From assembly GCA_037176725.1 (NCBI GenBank), contig JAZBRS010000044.1, positions 3,472,001 through 3,536,000 of the forward strand: DNA of 64,000 nucleotides, given 5' to 3'. Source of the DNA: Posidonia oceanica (Eukaryota; Streptophyta; Magnoliopsida; Alismatales; Posidoniaceae). The notes beneath the pieces were generated by a model that was not told the DNA's origin, made no database searches, and was given only the letters and a program-made list of their open reading frames with translations. Every line of letters begins with the position of its first letter. Position 1 is the stretch's first letter. Below, piece after piece: positions 34,509-44,491 of the stretch. Made by a program: the position numbers and the translations under genes.

Positions 34509-37500
34509 CTACGGGGCACTCTCCCCCTCACCCTCGGGAGCTGAAGGAGGAGCTGATGGAGGAGCCGAAGAAGGAACTATAGGAGGCCGAACCGGCTGAC
34601 GTGTTGAACCACCTGAAGAAGCCTGGGACGCAACCTGAGACCCCCCACCCGGTGGACGACGGCTTCCGGAGCGATGCCTCGACATGGACAACGGAGGAAG
34701 AGGGACTGGGCGACCAGTGGCGAGACTGCCGCGCACGGCCTCAGTTCGGTAATGCATCGCCTCGCCCTCAAGCTGAGCTGCCATACCACGGCTCATTGCT
34801 AGATCTTGCAAGAAAAGACAGAAGAGAAGCATCAAGCCATTAGCATAGGAGAGCATATGAACTTTAAAAGGCAGAAAAGCAAGTTATACCTCCTGAGCCA
34901 CCTCCAGCTGCCTCCTCAGCTCGACAATCTCTGCAGCTAAATCAGTCGCCGGTGGGGCTTGCTGCTGCATAGCCAGTCGGGCAATCTCAGCATCCCTCTC
35001 CTCCAAGGCACGACAGCGCTCCTCAGTAAGCTTGGGAGCAGAGCCTAGGTCACTAACAGCAGCCTGTACCTGCTGCTCCAGCTCCTGAACTCACGCATCC
35101 TGAAGAGCAAGCTGGGAAGCCTGGTCACTAACCCGGAAAGACAGCTCCCTCTAAAGATCATCAATCTGCAAGGGCTAGAACCATAGTCAGAACTAAATAA
35201 AGAATATAAAAGGAAAGTACACTACTATACTTACCATACTCTGAAGGTGGGAAATCTCCTTGGCATGACCCGGTGGAAGGGCAGAACTGGTCGAAGGCTG
35301 CAAAAGCAAAGATGCATGATTAGCACAGTTTTCAAGGCAAACAATTATGCTGTAAATGCAAACCTGAGAAGCAGAGGCTCGCAGACGCTCAACCTCCTTG
35401 GTCAACTCAGCAACGCGCCTAACCATGTCACGCTCGCGCTGACTGTGCTCGTCAATAGTCCTCAATTGCAAGGGGCAAGGTCCAAACAAGTTAGCTGTCA
35501 AGAAATACAAGCAATACCAAATTGAAACATAAAGTTAAATGCTCACCGCTATCTCCATCTATGTCCTGTGAGAGCGGACGGACTCTCGCAGCTCGTCCAC
35601 AGTCATCGCTGCCACATCAGGAGCAGTGTCACCCATGGAAAGGTTCGACCGCCCCAGAAAATGAGAGCGATGGAAGACCATGAGCCCACTGAACTGGTCA
35701 TCCATCCACCTGGTCCATGCCAACTCGTCCTCAGCCGACGCATCAACAGGAGTGGTGGAGCCACCTCGAACCTAGTCCAACAACTGTGGACCATAGCTGT
35801 CAACCCAGTGGCGAGCACGTCCACCTCCTCCCCGTATCTCACGCCAAACTCAAAATGGGTGAGCTCTGGGCTGCGCTTGACGACGCCCCAACTGGCTAAG
35901 TGCCCGGCTGATCTGCTGGAAGTGGCAGTGGTTCCAGTAGTGGAGTCAGATGTCCCGATCAAAAACAGCTCGGTCCCGAGCTATCTCGGGGACATCCTCG
36001 TGCTCCCCCTTGGCGTAAGGACGCCAGATCACCTGAAAAGTAGACAAGGAATCAGTAAACTAAAAGAAAAATAATATAGCAGCAAGGGCATATGAAAAGA
36101 AGGTTACCTGGGCGGGAACCAGCATCTCAAAGAAGAGACGCCCTACATAGCGATGGCCAGTGATCGCCTTAGGTGCACGATCCGCCTCGCTCCAGTATAG
36201 TCCCCATGGGAAGGACATCCCTGCCTCGGGAACTGAAGGTGGGATGGGCCTCATGAATGTGAAGTGGTCCCACACCCATAGTTGCAAGTAAAAGTGCAAA
36301 TCATCAATCGAGCATGCAAAGTAAAGAATATTTGAAGCTTAAATAAATAGGAAAAGTTTATAGACCTGAAAGAATGGTAGGTTCCCGCCAAGCTGACGGG
36401 AACTACCATCAGAAAACTTGAAGAGCACGGTGCACAAAAAAGACAGGCTCGCGGCTCCTCGAGCATACTCCCCTACCCGGTCCAAGTCATCAAGTAGGGG
36501 TAGGAACACTGTCGAAACTCGCAAAGTAGCGTGGCTGAATAGCAGGTCCCCAAACAGAACTAAAAGGAAAGCATGGAGCTGCTGATCCGCATCCTCTCCA
36601 GGCTCTATAGCAGTCTCCTGGGAGTCCTCGACGTGTTGAACCGCCGAGGTAGTAACAAAAAGGCGTGGCTCGTACATGACTATCCTCCTCCCAGCTAAAT
36701 CTGCCATCAGAGAGGTATAGTCTGAAAGCACTGAGCCGGTCACTGGACGTCCGGTCACCCCAAGTCCGGTCAGCCGAATCATGTCCTCCAAAGAAAGGAC
36801 GAACTCGCCAACCCAGGTCACGAACGAGCTCGTAGGGTGATGGTAGCGCTCTGCTACAGACTCCAGAAGCCCCAACTCAAGCTGAAAAAGAGGAATGGAT
36901 AGGAAGTGTCCAAACCCTATCTGCCGAAGCTGCTAGTGCTAGAAAGGCGCCAACATCCGGTAGCACTTGAGGACCTGACCCCAGTCGCAACGCACGATGG
37001 CGGGTGCCCGACTCTGCAAGAGAGAGGAAAATTGTCAGATCAAGTCAAAAATGATAATAAATTGAATTCGAAAGGAAAAGTGTGATTACTTGTCCTCTGG
37101 TCGCCAATGCAGCTACCGCAAGCTCGGCCCAAGCCACATCCCTGTGCGGTGCTGAGGCTTGCACCTCGTCGTAGGGTATGTGAGCCCGTGTAAAATCTAG
37201 AGGAGCACCAGCATCGTCCTCTTCCTCCCGTCGAACAAAGTCTTGGATGCTCGTATACCAGCCGTCATCCTCAACCCTCCCAGGAGCAGGAGGAGCAGAA
37301 GTAGTGGGCCCTGCCTCAGGAGCTACCTCGTCTGACCCCGTGCTCTCAGAGTCCTTGCTAAGAGTGGCTAAAAAATCAGAACCCTCCGAGCCACTAGTGC
37401 TGCTCGTCGCCGGCACCGCCACCTCAGCCTCGTCCATCATCGGTATTACTACCTCCAGCTCTGCCACCACCGGCGCCTCCTCCGTCATCTCGACTGCCTC

Positions 37501-37841
37501 TGGCACCCTCACCGGAGTTGGCTCAGACCCGCCGAATGTCGATGGGCCCTCCCCCTGCCGGGCCAACTTCTTCGGCCTCATGTATGCCTTGCCAAATCTC
37601 AGCATGAACTGAGATAAAATTAAAAAAAAGAGAGAAGAACAACCAACAGGAAATAGGACACCACGCCGGAGGAAAGGGGAATGGCAAGGGAGGTGGAGCA
37701 TACCTGCAAGTCATCACTGGAGCACCTGTAAATCCTCGCTGCACACGCCGGAGCACCTGCAAATCCTCGCCGCACACGCTGGAGTCGCCGCAGACTGTGC
37801 CCTAGCCGCCGGATGCGTGCAATCGTCACCCACCACCTCAC
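34509..37841 (-). pseudogene. Antisense multi-exon PMD (plant mobile domain) gene of element B
   Basis: Minus-strand exons: 37841-37704, 37608-37090, 37013-36366, 36281-36108, about 36032-35560, a coiled-coil exon near 35460-35365, and a last exon ending 34509. The first three junctions are exact GT-AG and phase 0. Exon 2 is acidic and Ser/Pro-rich. Exon 3 has the PMD core, 'IGFGHFLSIPLFQLELGLLE' and 'WVGEFVLSLEDMIRLTGLGV'. Exon 4 has 'LWVWDHFTFMRPIPPSVPEA'. A coiled coil ('RRVAELTKEVERLRASASQ') and a Pro/Ser tail ending 'EGEGESAP' follow. PMD proteins of this kind occur in plant transposons and in silencing factors of the MAIN family. Breaks: two TAG codons in exon 3 (about 36933-36945), the exon 4 acceptor reads CAA not CAG, and frame breaks in exon 5. 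Exon 1 is the least certain. Confidence 0.8.
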
Positions 37842-37959
37842 GCCGGAGGAGTTCGAAGGTGGAGGAGAGTCGGTTGTCGCCGGAGAAGAAGAAGAAGGAA
37901 GTTAAGAGCGGGAAAGTGAAAAGCCAAGGAGACGGGCGATCTTTAAAGGCCTCGACACG

Positions 37960-38097
37960 TTGGATGCAAGAACTATTTGTGTCATACGTTGGACGCAACG
38001 ATGTATGGCGTCCTATTCCCAGAAGATAATTTAGACGTTGGATGCGATAAGGTCTAGCGTCATATGTTGGACGCATACATATGCAGCGTCCAACACT
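37960..38097 (+). repeat. Paired-hairpin units upstream of the antisense gene (element B)
   Basis: Two units (37960-38013 and 38035-38097) lie about 120 bp before the putative start of the antisense gene, mirroring the cluster on its other side. Confidence 0.82.
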
Positions 38098-38263
38098 TCA
38101 GAGCGACTTAAAATGCTGAATGTTGCCAGGAAGCCTCCACATCAATTTTCTTCCAATACCAGAGGCTTCTACAAACTAGAATGCACATGGGGATGAAGCC
38201 ATCATGATTCTCGAACTCCTGGAGCACAACCAGGCAAACAAAGCCAAAGAAGTATCCTTTTAT

Positions 38264-38482
38264 TCCCTTGGGCAACCCCCTCGGCGATGTTTTAGTTCAG
38301 TTTTTCCGTGGGCAATCCCCCTCAGCGTGTTTTATTTCAGTTTTCCCTCGGGCAACCCCCTTGGCGTGTTTTATTTCAGTTTTCCTCTGGGCAACCCCCT
38401 TGGTGATGTTTTAGTTCAGTTTTTCCTTGGGCAACCCCCTTGGCATGTTTTATTTCAGTTTTTCCTTGGGCAACCCCCTTGG
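38264..38482 (+). repeat. Tandem repeat 1 in the 3' region of element B (about 55 bp, about 4-5 copies)
   Basis: Each unit has a GGGCAACCCCCT-like block followed by GTTTTAKTTCAGTTTT. The word GGGCAACCCC returns in the array at 39458-39650. Confidence 0.88.
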
Positions 38483-38530
38483 TAAGTCTTCTAGATTTCA
38501 ATTCTTTCGCTTTGGCCAACGCCTAAAGGT

Positions 38531-38680
38531 CAACCCTTGAGTGTTGGATAAACCAGCTCGAACCTTGAGTGTTGGATAATCCAGCTCGAACCTTGAGTGT
38601 TGGATAATCCAGCTCGATCTTTGAGTGTTGGATAATCCAGCTCAATCCCTGAGTGTTGGATGTTTGATCCAGCTCAAGTC
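38531..38680 (+). repeat. Tandem repeat 2 (28 bp, five copies)
   Basis: Units contain CTTGAGTGTTGGATAATCC then AGCTCGA. The first three are almost identical and the last two diverge. Confidence 0.9.
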
Positions 38681-38740
38681 TTTTAAATGCCAATTTGACC
38701 CCCTTGGGCAACCCCCTCGGTAAGTCTTTTAGTTAAATCT

Positions 38741-38845
38741 GGAGCACAACCGGATAAACAAAGCAAACCCGAAGCACAACCAGATAAACAAAGAAAACCA
38801 ATCAAAAGCAGGTACCCCAGAGCACAACCGGGTCAACAAAGCAAA
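38741..38845 (+). repeat. Short repeat with GCACAACCGGATAAACAAAG units
   Basis: Three imperfect copies of AGCACAACC.G.TAAACAAAGC lie between arrays 2 and 3. A single relative (GGAGCACAACCAGGCAAACA) lies at 38221. Confidence 0.7.
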
Positions 38846-39220
38846 GCCAACGGTATTAGTGGACCCATCATTCACTAACTCCTGGGTCAGAAGACGACGG
38901 TCTCTGTCGAGAATGTAGACAACATTCCATGAAAGGACACTCGATTCTGACGAATAAAGCCAACGGTATTAGTGGACTCATCGTTCATTAATTCCGAGTC
39001 ACGAAAGGATGGTCTCTGTCGAGAATGTAGGCAACATTTGTTGAAAGGATACCTGATTGTGCCAAATAGAGCCAACGTGGCTAGTAGAGAAGAGATCAAT
39101 CCCCTTTCGCCTGAGAGCATCATGGACCTCTCGCTCACTAACCCGCGTGTCATAAAATGACAGTCCCTATGGAGAGTGTAGGCTACACTCTATGAAAGGG
39201 CACCTGATTATGACAAAATT
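38845..39220 (+). repeat. Tandem repeat 3 (about 112 bp, three copies)
   Basis: Copies start at about 38845, 38958 and 39070 with GCCAACGG or GCCAACGT and include GGTCTCTGTCGAGAATGTAG. The third is longer and more diverged. Confidence 0.85.
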
Positions 39221-39457
39221 GCATTCACGCATGTGTTAGTCCGCCTTAGGTGGTGAGAAAAATTCCTGAGCCAACCCGGTATAAAAATTAAAGCCAGCAA
39301 TGATGGAGGAACCACATTATCTAGGGTCATGCATTGCATATCATGATCACCTCCTTCACATTCCCGTCAGCAACACATCCATGCATAACGCATTGTATTG
39401 CATTCGCATTGTATTGCATTCGCATTGAGTGGTCGTCGGAAACATTAGCTATCCATC

Positions 39458-39650
39458 TTTTAGTTTGACCCCCGCGGGCAACCCCCATGGCAAGTCTTTT
39501 AGTTTGACCCCCGTGGACAATCTCGATGGCAAGTCTTTTAGTTTGACCCCCGCAGGCAACCCCCGTGGCAAGTCTTTTAGTCTGACCCCTGCGGGCAACT
39601 CCCGTGGTCATGTCGTTAGTTTATTCCCCTTGGGCAATCCCATTGGCCGT
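39458..39650 (+). repeat. Tandem repeat 4 (39 bp, about five copies)
   Basis: Units read TTTTAGTTTGACCCCCG, then GGGCAACCCCC, then TGGCAAGTC. The multiple-of-three unit keeps frames open on both strands, which explains the apparent small proteins here. Confidence 0.88.
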
Positions 39651-39786
39651 GTTTTTTAGCCGACCCTCTTTGTGTCTCATCCAAGTCTGGTGGCAGCAGG
39701 CATTGGATTTCATTTAGGATCTCTGGGTAGAGCCACATGGGGGTATCGTCTCGCCTTGTAGCTAGCTTCGTGCCGAAGCCACCTAC

Positions 39787-39795
39787 AAGGAGGGG
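39787..39795 (+). promoter_or_regulatory. Polypurine tract of element B
   Basis: AAGGAGGGG lies immediately before the 3' LTR (39801), where plus-strand DNA synthesis would be primed. Confidence 0.65.
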
Positions 39796-39800
39796 CAATC

Positions 39801-41181
39801 GGTAGATAGCCTGTTTTGGCACTCCCCTTGCATTTTAAAGAGCCATTACCTCATATCATGCTCCACTATAAGCTTTTTGCTCAACTTAAGTACTCTCTAA
39901 AAGCCCATTTGCCTCTCTGGAACGTTGGACGTAGCATTTAATTGCGTCTAACGTTGGACACAGCATGCAGCTGCGTCTAACAGTTCTAGTTCATTTTATT
40001 TCCAAATCTGCCAATTTTCCTTTTAGACCCAAACCATCTGTGAAAGTCAAACAGGTCTACATCAACAAAATCACCTCATTAAATTGATTGACACTTGTCC
40101 CCTTGATTGAGAAGCCAAAATTGGCAAGTTTGCATTTGAGTGTGTTGGACGCTGGATATCCTAACGTCCAACATTGGACGCTGTTAATCATAGCGTCCAA
40201 TAGCCTGGTTTTGTGTTTCCCCAAACTTGCCTTATTTGGCTAAAGTCAAAGTCCGTATTTTGCCTCCACTAGAGGTCCTTTGATCAGTCAAGGCTTTAAT
40301 TGGCCTTAATGATCATTAATCAGCCATTTATTGAGGAATATTCTTTGATCCTGCCAACATTGCCTCAGAGGGTCGTTAGACGCTTGCTATTCCAGCATCC
40401 AACATTGGACGTTGTAACGGTCACCGTCCAACACCTCTGAAACAGGAAAGTTTGCTGACTTGGCCTTTGTGTCTTTATTTGCTCCTCCCCTGCTTCTATA
40501 AAAGTAGGAGTACCCCCACCAGGTCAGAGGATGGATTTTTGACGGTTGATGAGAATTTTGAGAGCAAGTAGAAAGTGTTTTGAGCCCAAATCTTGAAAGA
40601 AGTTATGTTGGGAAAGAGTTTTGAGAGAGCTTGAGTCCTCCTTTGTCGTCAGTGACATTATGTCGACACCTCTTGCATTCCGTGTATAGATAAAAAGGAG
40701 GCTTACTTTAGTTTTCCTTTTTTCATATCATATGTTTAAATTTGTAGTATAGCAAAGCATTTCATTTCATATATTGTTGTAGCTAGGCATAGTCATACTT
40801 AGTTGCAACTGGGGGGATAAAATCCCTTAGGTAAGTATTCCTCTTTTCATTTTATGTTAATTTTCAATTTGCTTTGAATTGTTTACTACACTATATCTAA
40901 TCCGCATCTTTAAATCTGTTTTGCAAGGAAAAGAAGAAGAAGAAGAAACTCACCAAACACAGGCACCCTTGGGCAATGCAGGCGTTGTCCCAAGGTAGCT
41001 GAACCCACAACCATATCACATCTCCCAAGGCGTCTCAAGGGTCAGCGAAAGTGAACCAAGAGTGGCGATCACACCGATTCCGTCACCTGTGGAGTGACGG
41101 AGTTGGATACAAAAAGGGGACCCCGAGAAAGAGCAAATAGAACCAAAACAAACTCTTCTCCCTCAAAACCCCATATCCACA
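39801..41181 (+). repeat. 3' LTR of element B
   Basis: 1381 bp, collinear with 27074-28450. Its first bases read GGTAGATAGCC rather than TGTAG, a probable point change at the terminus. Hairpin units lie at 39922-39980, 40142-40200 and 40375-40432, with several arms weakened by transitions. The TATA palindrome (40487-40510) has lost part of its pairing. Confidence 0.92.
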
Positions 41182-41461
41182 GATGCCACAACAGGGCATA
41201 CATCATTGCCCACAAAGCAAACCACTAAAAACATGTCTTTGAAAACATATTGTCTCTTTTCCTTTCAAAATCATATGCATGATCTTTTCAAAATCTTTAT
41301 ACACACTTGAAATGGCATCACTAGCCAAATCAAGACCCAAAACACACGGTCTGGTCCATCACACTCTAGGCGTGGACCAGACAACCAACCATGTTTGAAT
41401 ACCCTCAATAGCATTCAGAACACACACTACAACACAACAAACACCAAAACACAAAGCCAGT
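41182..41461 (+). mobile_element. Continuation of the long LTR right of element B
   Basis: It starts with the target duplication GATGC and is the reverse complement of 7515-7210. It therefore continues 26070-27068 in the same orientation once B is removed. Confidence 0.8.
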
Positions 41462-42415
41462 GCTTGGTGTTGTAAGTTCATTGGGACTTCGGGACCAGTG
41501 CTTTGCTTTTGGTGGGTGTCTCCTGGGTAAATGGTATGCCCAGAAGGTGCCATAGTTTCTCTGTTTGTTGTGTTTTGAAATGAGGTTCTAGGCTCGACAA
41601 TGGAGCTATCGAGGCTGTGTTTCGAGCTGTGCTTTCAGATCGTGGTTTTATGCTGTGCTTGATGTTGTGGTTTTGAGGTATTTTGAGTTGTCAATCAAGG
41701 ATTTCGAAATGGTTTTCGAAAAGAGTTTTGAAAAGAAATTGCATGGGTTTGGCAAAGGTTTTGGAAAGAGTTTTCCAGTGTTTTCTCTTTGTGGCAGACC
41801 AAGATACTGGAGGGGCGTGTCGACAGGATTAGGGGATGTGACGACATTCCTAGTTGGTCGGGCGCGTTGCCTAGGTTGAGGTCTTGAGACCAAGAGGCTG
41901 AGGTAAGTATTCGTCGGATCTTGGAGGTATGATACTCCTTGATTGTCGTTCATGAGGCCAAGGCTGTGGTTCGCGGGTTGGGGGTACCGACTGGACATGG
42001 AGGTATGACACTCTGCTTGTTCCGGGGTACTGATTGTACATAGTGTATCGTGGCAGCGGACACAGGGGGTATGAGACCTCTGAGTAGCTGGACGTGATAT
42101 CCTAGTTAGTACGGGTACCGAGACTGCTTGGTGTGGACTAAGCCTGGGGGTGAGGAGCCCCAGCGGTTTGAAGCATTGAGTCAGGGCGCTTAGACGTACC
42201 CTATGGTGTCCTGCTGAGAGACTAGACCTGTTGAGGCTTGCTGGCCGGGACGGTTCACTCCTCCATAGGGTGGTCGACCGTAGCAATGCATGGACACCGT
42301 GGTAGCGCCTCGATGGACTGCTTGTGGCTAGGTGTCTCGCTTGGGCCCGAGTGACGACACTTTGTTTGTGTGTGTAGTTGTTGTGCTTGTGGCCGCGCCT
42401 GTGGGGCGTAGGTCC
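41462..42415 (-). mobile_element. Inverted segment of the same long LTR
   Basis: It matches 6216-7191 in direct orientation, whereas the preceding segment matches in reverse. This part has therefore flipped relative to its left neighbour. A minus-strand open frame of 298 codons (42544-41648) is present, but its composition (Ser, Pro, Arg, His) and the broken state of the copy at 6680-7206 argue against a real protein. Confidence 0.7.
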
Positions 42416-43055
42416 TGGGTTCATGGGTTCATGGGTTGTCTCCTCCCTTGTTTTGGTGTTAACTTGGCTCAGTGGGTTGCCATGAGGTGGGTGCAGTAGT
42501 CTTGGGCTCGAGTGGTCTCTGGCCTTCTTCCAGTGGTCGAGCAAGCTCAGGGAGAGGTCGTGTGGGGCTTTGGATTGGAGGTGATCGTCGGAGGTGTGAG
42601 TTGGGTCGCCGGTAGTGGTGAGAAAGCCCTGTGTGTGTCATTTGAGGTACACACCCCCTTCCGAGCTTCTAATTATGTAGAAATGATGCAAATGTGTAGT
42701 TTGGCATGTTGTGAATGCATGGTAGAGATTTCATGATTTTAGGGGATTTATTGTGGATTTTATGGAAATTATTGGATGGTGGGTTACTGTGCTCGAGATT
42801 TTGGCCAAATGACTTCTTGTGCTTTGGATTTTCATAACTTGATCTACGGTTATCAGAATGCTTTTATTTTTATCCCATGTGGTAGATGACTTAGATATCT
42901 ATGTTTTGGATATTTTTGTGGTATTTGTAGGTGTGTGTGCTGAGACAGGTTCAAGTTCCCAAATTAGGCGAGTTTTTTGGGTTCCTGCGGTCTATCTAAT
43001 AAACATGAGCTTTTTTGTTATTGCACGTATAGGATGCATGTACTGGCTCTGCGTA
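42416..43055. other. Flanking DNA left of element C, nothing recognised
   Basis: No gene or repeat was identified. The last five bases GCGTA (43051-43055) should be the left target duplication of element C. Confidence 0.45.
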
Positions 43056-44470
43056 TGTAGATACCCCGTTTTGGCACTCCCTTCATGTTAGGATAGTCTC
43101 TTGCATTAGGTCGCTTTTAGAGGCCCTCCACCCATTTCTGTATCTCACTTGAGCCAAATGTTCCTCTCGACTCCAAAATGCTATACCTTTCTAAGCCCCA
43201 AATGTTGGCAACCTGAGTGTTCTTCACGTCCTGACCAAATTTGGAAGTCAAACTGACTAAGGGTGTTGTCTGCTGGATTCTCAGTATACAACGTTGGCCG
43301 CTGGTTTTCCAGCGGCTAACATTGGTCGCTGGCTTTCCAGCGTCCAACGTGGCAATCCAGTCAGCCAAAGCTTTCCTTATTTGGCCCAATCCAGAAATCA
43401 TGTTTTTGCCTTCTTTGGAACCTGTTGACTGGTCAAAGCCATCAAAGTCGAGTTTAATCACACTTAAAGACTCCTTAATTGGAGAATCTTCTCTGATCCT
43501 GGCAGTTATGCCTCAGAGGTCGTTATACGCGAGTTCTCTCGCTTATAACGTTATACGTTGGTTTTCCAGCATATAACACTTCTGAAACAGGAAACTCTGC
43601 TGACTTGGCATTTGTGTCCTTTTTTGTTCCTCCCTTGCTTCTATAAAAGCAAGGGTACCCCTACAGTGTTCAAGGCGGGAATTTTGAGAGAGAAAAGAAG
43701 TTAAGAAACTTTTGGAACTCACATGCTCTTGAGATAAAAAATCTTAGAGAAGTAAGGTCCTCAAGAATTGAAAAGAGAAGAGAGTTTTTGAAAGAAGGAG
43801 AGTCTTAGAAAAGCTTGAGGATCCTTTTGTCGTTGTTGGTTTCATGCCAATACGGTTTGCACCTTGTGCATAGACAAAGGAGACTCTATTTCATTCATTT
43901 CCTTTTTATTTTTCTGATATTGCATGTTTAATTCCGTAGTATAATCAAGCATTTTTATTTCAAGTTCATATACTTTTAACTAGGCATACATCTCTTTCAT
44001 TTGCAACCGGGGGGATCAAACCCCTCGGGTACGTATCTCACTACGATTTCATTACTTTCATTTTTACTAAATCTGAATAGATTACTACACATATTGATCC
44101 ATTTTTATATTGTCTTTTTGTTTTGCTTTGCTAATGTTTGTCATACAAGGAGGAAGAAGGAAGAAAGAGCTTACCAATCACGGGCACCCTTGGGCAATGC
44201 TGGCGTTGTCCCAAGGTAGCTGAACCCACAACCACACTACATCTCCCCAAAGGCGTCTCGAGGGCCGGCGAAAACGAACCGAGAGTGGCGATCACACCGA
44301 TTCCATCACACGTGGAGTGACGGAGTCGGATACAAAGAAGGGGGACCTCAAGAAAGAGAAGATAGAGCGAGCAAAGGAGGGAGCCAAAAGAAACCTTCTT
44401 CTTCCCTAAACCTCCCATCCATCACCTTCATCTTCATCACCTCGCCTTCCACAAAAACCCCATATCCACA
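43056..44470 (+). repeat. 5' LTR of element C
   Basis: 1415 bp from TGTAGATACC to TATCCACA. It carries hairpins at 43264-43349 and 43522-43578, the TATA palindrome at 43632-43655 and the U5 hairpin at 44188-44216. Its right part is very close to LTR fragment D and clearly but more distantly related to the LTRs of B. Confidence 0.92.
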
Positions 44471-44473
44471 GTC

Positions 44474-44491
44474 TGGCGATCATGGTGGGAC
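44474..44491 (+). promoter_or_regulatory. Primer binding site of element C
   Basis: TGGCGATCATGGTGGGAC, three bases after the LTR, equivalent to 28454-28471 in B. Confidence 0.7.

Larger units (their letters stand above)
27074..41181 (+). mobile_element. Element B: complete but pol-deleted Tat-type LTR retrotransposon, 14.1 kb
   Basis: The two LTRs (27074-28450 and 39801-41181) are of matching length and end in CATATCCACA. GATGC occurs immediately before (27069-27073) and after (41182-41186), a 5-bp target duplication. The related uninterrupted sequence at 7509-7513 has a single copy of this 5-mer. Order: 5' LTR, primer binding site, long leader, broken gag, a trace of the integrase end, untranslated region, antisense multi-exon PMD gene, tandem-repeat-rich 3' region, polypurine tract, 3' LTR. 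Protease, RT, both RNase H domains and most of integrase are missing, so movement would need an autonomous partner such as an intact relative of element C. Confidence 0.92.

Noticed and set aside
38204..38711. Small proteins with repeated 'GNPLG' or 'LDYPTLK' motifs
   Set aside because: They are translations of the 3' region tandem repeats of element B.
27190..40440. CRISPR-like array suggested by recurring TTGGACGC/GCGTCCAA units
   Set aside because: Spacing is irregular over tens of kb, units are paired inverted arms rather than direct repeats with spacers, and the DNA is plant nuclear.
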